Shown here one piece after another: positions 1 to 9,589 of a stretch of DNA of 20,167 nt; positions within the stretch are counted from its first letter, which is position 1, and each line of letters starts with the position of its first letter. This DNA is from Cylindrobasidium torrendii FP15055 ss-10 (lineage: Eukaryota > Basidiomycota > Agaricomycetes > Agaricales > Physalacriaceae). A model generated the notes under the pieces. It saw only the letters and a program-made list of their open reading frames with translations, did not search any database and was not told the origin of the DNA. Both the position numbers and the translations under genes were made by a program. The stretch is from positions 1 to 20,167 of the forward strand of contig KN880789.1 in assembly GCA_000934385.1 (NCBI GenBank), read 5' to 3'.

Positions 1-247
1 ATGATGCATAAGGTAAGATGTCAAAAAATTCCACTCGTTCAGGGCAATAATAGGAAATATCAGTATGGATTTCGAAGTATCTTGACATCTTTGTGAGACT
101 AGTGGGAGCGGATTTTTGATATCTATTGTGTTTCGACACAAAACCTCTTTCTCCCACCGAGATTCGTGCTGATGTGGCTGTGCGCGTCCCAAAAAGGATG
201 TCACGCTTGGCCCACGTGGGGTCGGTTGCTTATGGGTGTCGCCTACC
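1..247. other. Left end of the window, no gene seen
   Basis: Downstream flank of the BRAP2-type gene, expected to contain its 3' untranslated region. The first bases, ATGATGCATAAG followed by GTAAGA, could be an exon end with a donor on the plus strand, but this is too short to support. Confidence 0.4.
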
Positions 248-2143
248 TTAGCGCTTTCCCTTTTTCCCTTGCCGAATCTCAAGCGAACCTCCCTGTGCCT
301 CTGACACAGGACCCTCGCCTTTCTGAATCTTGTCCTGCGCCTCCAGAAAGAACATCACATCTCGCAACTGGTCTTCCAACTCTTTCATCTTCGCTTCCGA
401 CTCCCTCTTTTGTGCATCCCCAGCCTCAACCTTTTCCTTCATCTTCCCGAGATTTTTCATCAAGCCTTTGCTGACCGCACGTTCCTCGTCCAATTCTTTC
501 TTCAAATTCCTCGCGAGCTGGCTCATCGACTCTGCTCGTGTCTCCGCCCTTGCCTTATCCTTCCTCAGCTCCGCCGTCCTCGCTTCCTCCTCATCCTGTT
601 TTGCCTTCATTTCACTCGTCCACTGCGTCTTCGCCATCTGCAGCTCCCCCGTCAGATGCGCCATCATATCCCTCAATTCTCCAACCTGTGTCTGCAACTC
701 GCTCGTCTGCTCTTCATAATAAGCCCTCTGCGAGTCCAACTGGGATGTCAAAAGATACGAATATTCAATCCCAATAGCTTCGATCTTCTCTGCGCTGAGG
801 GCATCCGACGGTCCAGGACCCAGTCCAACCGAACGCGTCCCTGTTGCGCCCATCGACGCTGACGCGCTGGGCAGCTCAACGAGCTTGCCGTCCGCCTTGT
901 TCTGTATAAGTCGGTGCACGTAACCATCTCCTGCATAATCCCACACGCGTTGCGTCTCGAGTTCCAGAGCGTAGAGGTGTGTCGTATGTTGATAATGCTC
1001 CTGTGCATGCGCCCGTCCGTACCGTCCACACCCAATGTTCCCACATATCAAACAAATCCAAAGGTTCGTTGTAGATGCGCAAGAAGAGCATGTCGAAAGT
1101 GGTGTCGTCGTTGGTGTTGAGAATGGGATCGTACGGGAAGATGAGGAGGACGATGCAGGATGCGAGGAGAGCAGATTTTGCGAATATCGACATACGGGAC
1201 ATCGGCTGTCTCCCCATTTGCTGAGACACATGCAGTGGAAGGTGTGAGAGCACGGCACAGTGATGAGTCCAGTGACCGCAGAGTCCATGCGCTCAAGACA
1301 GACCGGGCAGGTGGGAAGCTCAGAGGCAGGAGCATGACCGGTGGCAATGCGAGAGATGGATTGGGAGACGTGATCATTCACGTCGACTTCCACCGATAGG
1401 ACGCGTACAACATGACAGATCTCGGGCTGCGGAATGAGATGGGAAGGTATAACTATGTGAACTGTACGCACCTCGACAGAGTTGAAAGGCTTTCCGTTGT
1501 ATTCTTCGATAAAGGCGGCAGCATCTTCGGTGTTGGTAAAGTTAATCACAATTAGTGACCGGTTCGGCATAGAGTCCCTGTGTTGTGTGAGCTTAGAGCT
1601 AATGCGAGTGTATGCAACACACCTAATCATTCGCAGATGTGATATGCTGTCCGCTGCCGGTGCAACGAATGTCAAGAAATCCGAAGGATTCATGTACGCC
1701 GGAACTGCTAGGACGCCAAGCATGACTCCCCCAGCATCGGGCTGTGACTTTGACGTTCCAGCGGGTGGTGGGCCCGATTCTCGGAAAAGTTGAACGACGC
1801 CTTGGGGAAGGTTGGTCGACCCTTGCTCATCTAGCGGCACGAATTTGGCTACGGCGGGTCCTGAGCTTACCATTTCCAGGTGAGCATCAATTTTACTTCA
1901 GAGGAAGCGATGCTCACCGTGATCTTTCTGCTTTCCGGAAGATATCTGGCTCATCTTGTCCAACCAATCGATACGAATGGGTCCAAAGCGGTAGTCCTTG
2001 GCCTTGGGATTGAAAGTCGCGTTCTTACGTGCAGTCGGCGCTGGCTGGTGCGAAGGGAGTTTGCCAAGGATGTCGCGTGGGAGGAAGGTTGATGAGTCGT
2101 TCGGGGTAGAGGACACCGAAATGCGGATATGGAATCCGCGCAT
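248..2143 (-). CDS. BRAP2/ETP1-type RING and UBP zinc-finger ubiquitin ligase
   Basis: Four exons: 2143-1918, 1860-1623, 1577-1472 and 1426-248, giving 582 aa. The introns are 57, 45 and 45 nt. Splicing restores the family motif MIRDSMPN at the second junction and FNSVE-PEICHVV at the third. Visible domains are an N-terminal BRAP2 region (about residues 76-200), an H2-type RING (about 230-271, CPVCLERMD to CPVCRYSQ), a UBP-type zinc finger (about 303-363, CSSC, CLICG, GCGRYGRAHAQEHY) and a long charged coiled coil (about 416-556) before a basic tail, GKKGKR. Human BRAP (IMP) and yeast Etp1 share this order; the family are cytoplasmic E3 ligases that restrain Ras/MAPK scaffolding or mediate ethanol-stress signalling. 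The start at 2143 is the first ATG in a frame that splices cleanly. An ATG at 1873 lies inside intron 1 and is not the normal start. The gene is divergent from DBR1. Confidence 0.93.
1879..1918 (-). repeat. Perfect 10-bp inverted repeat spanning the 5' splice site of BRAP2 intron 1
   Basis: The arms are at 1909-1918 and 1879-1888, with a 20-nt loop. On the transcript, arm one reads GGTGAGCATC and arm two GATGCTCACC. Arm one covers the last exon base and the donor GTGAGC. The structure would therefore sequester the donor in the pre-mRNA. Any effect on splicing is inference. Confidence 0.85.
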
Positions 2144-2258
2144 TAATCCAGACGTGATGGGGAGAGGGAGAGAGGGTCCGTCTGATGGCGATCACCGTTC
2201 CTTCACTCTTGCCCTCACTGGAATTGTCACCGCAAATACCACCGGATTCTTGGCCAGA
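2144..2258. promoter_or_regulatory. Compact divergent promoter shared by the BRAP2-type gene and DBR1
   Basis: Only 115 bp separate the two opposed start codons, so both core promoters and both 5' leaders must fit here or overlap the neighbouring gene. I see no TATA box. The segment contains a purine-rich run (GGGGAGAGGGAGAGAGGG) near the BRAP2 side. Bidirectional use is inferred from the geometry. Confidence 0.7.
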
Positions 2259-3765
2259 ATGAGGGTCAGCGTTTTGAGTACCGTGAGTAGTGGGTACTGA
2301 ATGATTACAGATTGCTGTTCAAGGTTGCTGCCATGGGGAACTGGACGCCATCTACGAGGAAATCGCACGCCAGGACGAACAGGATGGAAAGAAAACAGAG
2401 TTGCTCATAATTTGCGGCGATTTCGAAGCCATTCGGAATCGAGGAGACCTTGAGGCCATGGCCGTACCGGACAAGTACAAGCATATGCAGACATTCTGGA
2501 AGTGCGTAAGGCCCAGCCTATTCTTGATCCCCTTTTTAACATGGCCCAGGTATTATTGTGGCGAAAGAGTAGCACCTGTGCTTACCATATTCATCGGCGG
2601 AAACCATGAAGCGTCGAACTACCTATGGGAGCTTTATCATGGCGGCTGGGCAGCCCCAAACATCTTCTACCTTGGACATGCAGGATGCGTGCGCGTCAAT
2701 GGCCTTCGTATTGCTGGCGCGTCGGGTATCTTCAAGGGATACAACTTTAGAACTGGACATCATGAGCATCCCCCATACGATTCAAACACCATGCGAAGCT
2801 GTTACCACATTCGCGAATTCAACACTCGCAGGTTGTCTTTGGTGCGTTCACCATCCCTGCCTAACTAACTTGTATTGACTTATGTCTAGTTATCCAGTCC
2901 GGAGATCTTCCTGTCGCATGACTGGCCACAAGGGATTGAGCAATATGGCGATGTCGACCGCCTCCTACGCAAAAAGCCATTCTGGAAAGAAGAAGTGCGC
3001 AATGGGACCCTAGGCTCCCCACCCCTCACCAGCCTTCTCCATACACTCACGCCTGGATATTGGTTCGCCGCGCATATGCACGCTGCCTTCCGTGCTACAG
3101 TGCATCATGGTCCTGCGCCGACGCCCGCACCCGAGGAACTCAAAAATCCTGACGAGATCACCATCGACGACGACGAATTTGATGACCCCGCGCCTGCACC
3201 CGAACCTACTGCTGCACCAGCCCCAACATCATCTTCAGAGGCAGCAGCCTCCGCACCTGCACCTGCACATCCAGAAACAAGATTCCTTGCACTCGACAAA
3301 TGCCTCCCCAAGCGCAAATTCCTAGAAATATTGGACATTTCTGCGCCGGAAGAATCTATACCTGACCAGCAGCCGTCGTTCACATTTGATGCAGAATGGC
3401 TGGCCATTACACGCGCATTCGCACCGTACTTTTCCACCGCAAAGCACCAGCGCGCATTCCCTTTGGAGGCTCCCATTCGCGAGGTCATTGCACGGGAGAT
3501 GGAGTGGGTAAAGACGAATTTAGGGACGGCGACCTCAGCAGAACCATCAACGCAGTTGGATTCGACAGCGTCATCTTCCAATTCACCTGAATATGTAAAA
3601 CTCAAGCCGATATCATCTATCCTGCAGTTCGCTGTCACCGCGCCTGTACACGTCCCTGGCGAGGAGAAGGGCCCCAAGCCTCCACAGCCCGGTCTATTCC
3701 CAAATCCACAAACCCGCGCCTTCTGCGCGATGCTTCAAATCCAGGACAGAATCAATCCGTCCTAG
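2259..3765 (+). CDS. DBR1: Lariat-debranching enzyme DBR1
   Basis: Four exons: 2259-2264, 2311-2501, 2550-2841 and 2890-3765, giving 454 aa. The introns are 46, 48 and 48 nt. DBR1 hydrolyses the 2'-5' bond of excised intron lariats in the nucleus so they can be degraded. Metallophosphoesterase signatures are complete: C8 and H10 in GCCHGELD, D39 in CGDFEA, N84 and H85 in GGNHEAS, H173 in LSHDWP, and H225 and H227 in AHMH. The C-terminal DBR1 domain carries FLALDKCLPKRKFLEIL. Between the two domains lies a Pro/Ala-rich acidic linker (about residues 240-285). The first coding exon is just ATG AGG; joining it to exon 2 gives MRIAVQGCCHGELD, the usual N-terminus of the family. The 48-nt intron at 2502-2549 has no in-frame stop, so an unspliced reading passes through it. 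Confidence 0.95.
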
Positions 3766-3871
3766 GGAAGGCCTCGCAAGTATCTCAGGGAAAATGGCCA
3801 AATGTGTAACAGATTTTCATGGGCTTGTTTGGGCCGACTCGTGTAAGTATGTGTGTACTACTACTACCAAC

Positions 3872-4111
3872 TCATATCTTGAACCCACCTGCCAGTCCCA
3901 TCACGTTCTCTGGATCGACCCGTGCCTTCACTTCCTTCAACTTCTCCAGGTTGACCCCGTAGATTTTCTCCAGAGGTGTGTCGAAGATGGCATAGTTCGG
4001 ATACAACGGCGCATTGGACAAATCCTGTCCGTCCGCGGTGGCTGCGGTCGATATCTGCTCATTGATAGCTTCGTGCGTTGTTTCATCCGCCGAGGACAGA
4101 CTCCATGAGTA
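3872..4111 (-). pseudogene. Orphan C-terminal exon of a FAD-linked oxidase (relic)
   Basis: The minus strand encodes about 79 residues ending in a stop at 3872-3874. It contains APLYPNYAIFDTPLEKIYG, KARVDPENVMGLAGGF and YSWSLSSADE, which match the C-terminus of fungal FAD-binding PCMH-type/berberine-bridge-like oxidases. At 4111 the frame meets an in-frame TAG in a context (ATATAG) that would serve as an intron acceptor, so this was probably a terminal exon. The roughly 400 residues expected upstream, including the FAD-binding domain, are absent between here and the F-box gene at 4607. I read it as the 3' remnant of a deleted or rearranged gene, converging on DBR1. A small chance remains that I missed further short exons. 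Confidence 0.75.
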
Positions 4112-4606
4112 CTATATGTTCAGTGGTAGGTACATGTCATCGCGAGTGTGCGGGACAATGGGAGAAGACAACACGTGATTGTCCTAAATACTAATAGGGA
4201 GCTAAAGAACGCTAACCAGTAAGACGATTTTGCATTTGGTTAGCACTTCTGATCCCAGCCAAATCGAAGAATGAGTTAGAGCTATCCAATTATCCTTGCG
4301 GGCATTGGACTGTGGGAACATAAAATGATACCATGGTCTTCTTCTGCATCAGTCACTATGCAGCACAAAGATATATTCTAGCGGAGTAACATGTGCATTG
4401 AGACTCTGCGCCCGATTCATGGTCTACATATGTGTCTTTTTAACCTCGGAATCGAAATGTCGACTTTGTTTGCCGGCGGGTCAACCCCGCAATCGACTCC
4501 GATCATAGAAGCGTGTTTGTTGTTCGACCACCATTATACTAGGGCAAAAGACACTCATAGTACGAAATTTTCTATCTGTTCTTTCGCCAGTTGATTTGGA
4601 TTATAG
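4112..4606. other. Intergenic, no gene seen
   Basis: This 495-bp stretch holds only short open frames that resemble nothing I know. It is AT-richer than the flanking genes. It contains the sequence upstream of the F-box gene, including ATAAAATG near 4321 and GATATATTC near 4370 as weak TATA-like candidates. I found no oxidase-like coding sequence here that would complete the fragment at 3872-4111. Confidence 0.6.
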
Positions 4607-6112
4607 ATGGCCGAAGACTGCTTCGCATGCGCGTTCAACACAGCCGAGCTCAAACTGAACGAACAGGTGGATGAAGTTATAGGTCTGATTCACCCTTTGC
4701 TTAGGACGAACGACGCTCCTGGTCAAGACCACCGCGCAATTCGACAATTCAGGGATGATGCGAATGCCCACCTCGAAAAGTTGGACAGAGTCCAGAAAGC
4801 GGGGGAAGAATTGGTTGGCAGGGTTGTCCGTGCTCGTCAGCGTCTTCGTAGGGGCGTCGAGCTATCCACAAGGGTCCTACATCCTCTACGAGATGCGCCA
4901 GTGGATGTACTCATCATGATATTCGAATGGTGTTCGGGGGACCATCACCATCTCGACACTTCGCTGGCGCCATGGTCGATTTCCCAGGTCTGCCGTCGCT
5001 GGCGTGAAATTGCGCTTTCTCATGCCCCTCTTTGGACGCACCTTTCGTATTCGAAGGAACTCGCGCATCCAGACGACCACTACATCATGCTATTGCACCT
5101 CTGCATCCGCCGCTCCGTGAACTGCAGACTTCAAATCGCCTTTTCTGACTATGAGGACACCTTTTTCTTCATGGTCCTCCCGCAATCAGAGAGATGGGAG
5201 GTTGTTCACGCGCGTCCATCTCACCGTATGTTGGGCATAATGGAAAAAATGACATTCCCGAGCCTCAAGCAACTCTTTATCCGCTTGCCAGTCGTCCTGG
5301 CTCGCCCGGTGCAGCTCGACGCACCTGGCATAGAGGTGGTAGACGCTCAGAGGGTGGATCTACGCTATAACTGGAGGACCATTCGATTTTGCCGCTCGTA
5401 TCCCGTCCCCGTTGCTCAATTGCATCGCATTGAAATCCTGGACATCACCTTCGATGAATCGTTATACTCGCTTAAGCCGGGGTCATTCACTCTCCCGTAT
5501 CTACGTGTCGCAAACCTCATACAAGAGGGTCCTCCGGAGGATGGCTGTTCTGGATATATCAAGCATTTCTTTGACTGTGTCACGATGCCAATGCTACAAA
5601 AGGTCTCTTTGAGGGATGACGGAGACGACTGGTCGGACTATCATCTACTCGATTCCGCGCGCATTCCAAAGACTCTCCAATGGGTTCAAGTGGACACATC
5701 GGACCCAGAGTGGGACTATACCACCAGGCGGGCCGTCATGTTCCTCAAGAATACGCCAAATGTACACACGATCGCTGGCCAGACTTTCCCCAACATCCCC
5801 TTTGCAGACTTGGATTTGGATGGCCCCGTCAGGCTACTCCCAAACCTGAGGCATTTTTATGTCTGTAAGATGGATATAGACAGCCCAGAGCTCATCGCGC
5901 TGATCAAATCCCGTCACGAGCATGGTAGTCCTCTATCTGAAATATGGTACTGCAAAGCAGTTTGGGACGCTGCCAGGTCTACGCTGGAGGACCTGGAGGA
6001 CAGGACCCAGCAGTACGGAGTGAAGTTGGTTTTGAAAGAATCTGAAGTGTCTATGCTGGACGAGGAGGGATGGGGTGATGAATATTGGAATGCACAACAA
6101 GCTTTTATATGA
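4607..6112 (+). CDS. F-box protein with N-terminal coiled-coil (Agaricomycete family)
   Basis: A single uninterrupted frame of 501 aa. The F-box is at about residues 90-147: LHPLRDAPVDVLIMIFEWC, then SISQVCRRWREIALSHAPLWTHL. This is the F-box-like form common in mushroom genomes. Residues 15-85 are charged and heptad-like, consistent with a short coiled coil. The rest contains leucine-spaced segments but no clear LRR consensus. Such proteins usually link a substrate to SKP1 and cullin-1 in an SCF ligase. The substrate cannot be inferred. These genes form very large, fast-evolving families in Agaricomycetes. It converges on the pectate lyase gene, with 84 bp between the stop codons. Confidence 0.85.
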   Translation: MAEDCFACAFNTAELKLNEQVDEVIGLIHPLLRTNDAPGQDHRAIRQFRDDANAHLEKLDRVQKAGEELVGRVVRARQRLRRGVELSTRVLHPLRDAPVDVLIMIFEWCSGDHHHLDTSLAPWSISQVCRRWREIALSHAPLWTHLSYSKELAHPDDHYIMLLHLCIRRSVNCRLQIAFSDYEDTFFFMVLPQSERWEVVHARPSHRMLGIMEKMTFPSLKQLFIRLPVVLARPVQLDAPGIEVVDAQRVDLRYNWRTIRFCRSYPVPVAQLHRIEILDITFDESLYSLKPGSFTLPYLRVANLIQEGPPEDGCSGYIKHFFDCVTMPMLQKVSLRDDGDDWSDYHLLDSARIPKTLQWVQVDTSDPEWDYTTRRAVMFLKNTPNVHTIAGQTFPNIPFADLDLDGPVRLLPNLRHFYVCKMDIDSPELIALIKSRHEHGSPLSEIWYCKAVWDAARSTLEDLEDRTQQYGVKLVLKESEVSMLDEEGWGDEYWNAQQAFI

Positions 6113-6196
6113 TGTACGATTTTCTTCTGACCGCCGTAAACCCTGGATAATGAACAAAAGTATAATATTTCCCTTTCAGTAGGCCATGCTTCCCTC

Positions 6197-7294
6197 TCAA
6201 AGTTGGGTAATGTCGCTGGTGGCGTAGAGGCAGTACTAACCACCAGGATATCAGTACAGAAGTTTTCAACAAGGTGGCAAAGCAGACGTACCGTGCTGTC
6301 GGGGCCACTTCCGATCTTGGTGGGCTCATCGCCGTCATCGTTGCCCTTGTAGCGCACACAGATATCATTGACATCGTCAACCTGGGTCGTGCGGATCTTC
6401 GCTGTGTCTCCGTAGTTTCTGGATAGCGGACAATCAATGGGATGGTTCAATCAGCAGAGGTATACGCACGAGTTGATTCCAACAAGAGCGCTGCCGTCGA
6501 CAGCCCAAACATCGTTGAGCTGGACATGACGCTCGTACATGGTGCCGCAGTTACCGCACTGGAGGACCGTCAGGTCTTGAAAGGTGATGTTCAACGAGAG
6601 GGCGTACGCTGCGGTACAACTTTCCAAAGTCTTCAACGTAGAACGAGTTGATGACGACTGTTCCACCACCGTTGTGCTGAACGACCTTGTCATCGGCGTG
6701 CTTCGCCTACATGACAATGTTAATCCGTGTACGCAAGTTGGGTTAGATGAACGCACTCCGCCGTAGTTGATGTGCGAGGTGCCAGACTTCTGTTTGATGG
6801 TAATGGCATCTTCGCAGACATCCTATCAAAACCAATAGGTCAACAACGAGAACTTATGATGGGCACTGCGTCCTCGGGGCTCACCTCGAAGTAGACATGG
6901 TCAAGCGTGCATGAGCCCAAACAGTGGACGCCCTCGGCCTGGTTAGGACCAATGACAACGCGGCTGAGGGTGGCGCCCTCCTCGAGAAGGAAGACAGCGT
7001 CAGCGTCACCACCCTCAGATTGCCCAGTGCAGGCTCCAGATCCACGGTCGTAGCGCGTGTACGCAGAGTCGGGGGTGAACGTCTGGCCCGCCTTGACGGT
7101 GATTGGGGAGCTCAGACTGGACGTCTTGGGAGGAGTCGGGAAGACGTTGGTCGCAGTTCGACGCAGGATTCTGCAAAGCCGGTTCAGTTGGTGTGATCGA
7201 CCAGACGTTGTTGTACTCACTCTCCGCTGGTGCTGGCTGGTGTTGCAGCAGCAAAGGCAGCGAGAGCGACAAAGGAGACAGCGGTGGCGAACAT
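6197..7294 (-). CDS. Secreted pectate lyase, polysaccharide lyase family 3
   Basis: Seven exons: 7294-7221, 7170-6885, 6822-6757, 6706-6608, 6558-6470, 6418-6292 and 6235-6197, giving 259 aa. The six introns are 49-62 nt. Residues 1 to about 18 form a signal peptide ([17 protein letters not shown]). The mature part matches PL3: [98 protein letters not shown] and ICVRYKGND. The family cleaves de-esterified pectate by calcium-dependent beta-elimination on a parallel beta-helix. At least eight cysteines are visible, consistent with an extracellular disulfide-bonded enzyme. Length is normal for PL3. The gene suggests that the fungus attacks or lives on plant tissue. A clean TATA box lies 67 bp upstream of the start codon. 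Confidence 0.93.
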
Positions 7295-8866
7295 GTTGAG
7301 GTAGGAGACGTGAGCAGTAGGAACTGAGGACTCTGGAGTGGTACTGATATTCTTCTCATGCTTTTATACTCGCAAGGAATCGTGTGCGTCCCTTTCCAAC
7401 CGCCAGGCAGATGTGTTTACCGAAGCATAACCATATTTTAACCGATAACAGTGGTGAACGACTGCCATTAGGACAGGTCCTGTCCTCGTCTGGAACCTGG
7501 AAGAGACTGTGATGCCGAAAGAAACTTCGCATCAGCTCAGGGACACAATAGGACTTTCAACCTAAGCCACGCGAGTGAAAAATCCCGAGGTACACAAAGA
7601 AGCTCACCATGTGGGATAAGGGAGAATACTATCCTCGTGCTAGACAACATATTTGTGCTTCTGTAGTTCTAGAAGACATTTCTCACTCTTCGACCAGCAG
7701 TCGGGGAACTCTGTGTGCGACTCTAGGCCAACTTCACGAACTAGTGGAACAACATAGCTGTTCGAGTATGTTCTCTCGACGTAGGTTGTATGTGGTTCAC
7801 GGCACGGCGGCCCACCCGTGCCGATGAGTGAGCCGTGGTGAAGTTCGTGATACCAGTCAGCTGAAAACCAAATGGACAGTTTGCTTCGAAGGATAAACAT
7901 GGCTGTGTCTGATATTCGATACTAGTCATTGAAGCAGCCCAGCTGACTGAGTTTTTTCGCCCTGCAGGCCCACCGCGTGCAGTTCACGTGTATCTGGATT
8001 CCTAGTAGAGCGCAGAGCACAAAATCCAGGGCAAATGTTTGGTGAATGCGGAGAAATAAAGCAACCGACTCTACTCTATTTGCTTGTTACTGCCTGTCTC
8101 GTTGGCCAGCAAAATCTCTCGGTCCGCCCGCAAGACGTCGTATGGTACAGATACAAGGCATAACCCATAAGTACTGGTCACGGATAGTCGTACATCGATC
8201 GTGAGTGGCACCGGTCCGACGCAGTAGTTTCGATCCTCACCCAAAGTCAGTGCAAGGAGAAGGAACACAAGAAGCCACCCTCGGCTGCATTTTGGATTTC
8301 TTTCTAGCAGTACTCAGGTAGGAATTATACCCCAGCGAGGTGCCTATCAGGCGCTGCACATACAGGACGCGATGCGCACACTAGTAGTGCCAATCGGTGG
8401 GTTGAACCGCGGACTCGCTGTTTCTATCCCTTACGATACAAGGAGAACAGGAACTGGATGCAAGTGCCCTATGTGCGCTATGTAGCCTTCCGGGGTGTCG
8501 GACAACCGCCCATTGACACTCAAGAGGTTCTGCGATTGCATCGCTCCAGTGGATGCCTGGTTGTCGCCTTCATCCCGAAAGCTGATGTCAGAGGCGGTGT
8601 TGAGAGGCCTGGTGTGTCGGCCAACCCCTTGGTATCCGAGTATGTACTGCAGAGCTTGTCTGACAGACCTGCAGAGTTGCCGAGTCGGGTTTCTTGAGGC
8701 CAAAGTACAACTTTGCCATTCGACACTATAGCACTTTTAGCAACGAAACTTCATATCAAAATACAAGTACATGGTACGATAGTCAAATACAGATAGATAT
8801 TTCGAGACAATACCCCGCCATGTCACAAGCAACAACTTGCACATCAGTAGCGTCAGTCTCTTGAGA
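7295..8866. other. Long gap without a supportable gene
   Basis: About 1.57 kb. It contains the pectate lyase promoter on its left and the 3' flank of the DUF7726-like gene on its right. All open frames are short, and none has a recognisable domain. Two minus-strand stretches look faintly protein-like. Around 7840-7905, one frame reads CPFGFQLTGITNFTTA. Around 8250-8285, a hydrophobic run WLLVFLLLALTLG resembles a signal peptide, but no ATG precedes it in frame. No terminal inverted repeats, LTRs or transposase motifs were seen. It may hold decayed genes, a noncoding RNA or a distal regulatory region. Confidence 0.5.
7361..7368 (-). promoter_or_regulatory. TATA box of the pectate lyase gene
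   Basis: TATAAAAG on the minus strand, 67-74 bp upstream of the ATG at 7294. This spacing leaves room for a 5' leader of about 35-45 nt. The match to consensus is strong for a fungal promoter and fits an inducible gene. Confidence 0.7.
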
Positions 8867-9503
8867 TTACTTTCCAACAAAGGTCCAGACTCCAGTTTGG
8901 CGCCTAGTAGTGTCGACGCCCCCGGACTCTGCCTGCTCCATGCGAAGGCGCTTAGGTGTTTTCTTCTTGCCCTCCGCAATGCGTCGCTTCTCAAAGTACT
9001 TGTACGCACAATAGTACGTGCCATTTGTGGACCCGCCGTAAGGTCCGCTTTGCTTCACTTGACCCAATATCAGAACATGAAAAGAGTGAAGAAAGTGGTG
9101 AGGACGCACTGAACCTGCGATACGAATTGCTGTTGACATCACCTATCTCTGCCAACCAGGACGTGACCTTGAAGCCGGGCTCCTTGAGCAAAGCATTTAT
9201 CTTGCGGCGGATATCATTGCAGTCATCGCTATGGAGAGCATTAGTAGTAACCGATTAGGTGGTGGCTATGACGCACTAAATTGGGACGTCGTCCTCGCCG
9301 TTCTCATCCTCGCCTTCGAGACGGATCTCGTGCCAGCTCAGCGGCCGTCCTTCGTCATCCGTCGGCCGTCCCGCCGCTCCTTTCTTGCCTTTGGCTGGCG
9401 TAGTCTTGGTCTTCTTCGCTGGCGGCGGCGACGCGTCTCGTTCCCCAGACCCTTCCGCAAAGTCCTCGTCGTCGAAGGCGTCAGATTTGCGCTTGGGAGG
9501 CAT
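8867..9503 (-). CDS. DUF7726-like small basic protein, function unknown
   Basis: Three exons: 9503-9277, 9228-9110 and 9057-8867, giving 178 aa. The introns are 48 and 52 nt. Residues 1-75 are low-complexity and charged, with nuclear-localisation-like MPPKRK and PPPAKKTKTTPAKGKK. Residues 76-140 hold the conserved module: VPIYDDCNDIRRKINALL, WLAEIGDVNSNSYRRFM, QSGPYGGSTNGTYYCAYKYFEKRR. This pattern (D-x-C-x2-I-R-x-K-I, then NSY-x-R-F-M, then GPY-x-G) is widespread in fungi and, as far as I recall, is catalogued as DUF7726. A nuclear, possibly DNA-associated role is only an inference from the basic N-terminus. The start at 9503 is preferred over an in-frame ATG at 9590 because that upstream ATG overlaps the TATA box. 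Confidence 0.85.
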
Positions 9504-9589
9504 ATGAGCCAAATCAATTGGGAGTTTGGGTTCGATGGTAGTGGTGGTAGTGATGCAAGAACAAGCTCGGGAGTCGGCATGGAATTGCA

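Noticed and set aside
166..862. Plus-strand open frames rich in Ser, Pro and Leu
   Set aside because: They are antisense to the coiled-coil part of the BRAP2-type gene; the composition is what Glu/Lys/Arg-rich codons give when read backwards.
3105..3677. Long open frame of 190 codons antisense to DBR1
   Set aside because: It mirrors the low-complexity Ala/Pro/Ser linker and the C-terminal DBR1 domain, has no family resemblance and lies opposite a certain coding exon.
3794..4108. Plus-strand open frame of 104 codons
   Set aside because: It is the antisense shadow of the FAD-oxidase remnant on the minus strand, which has clear family motifs.
8071..8268. Minus-strand frame with a signal-peptide-like start
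   Set aside because: The hydrophobic run is not preceded by an in-frame ATG, and the following residues match nothing. Kept only as a note in the gap description.
7996..8910. Recurring CTAGTAG motif (near 8002, 8382 and 8906) as a possible dispersed repeat or element border
   Set aside because: Only seven bases are shared, the flanks differ and the spacing is irregular, so chance explains it.
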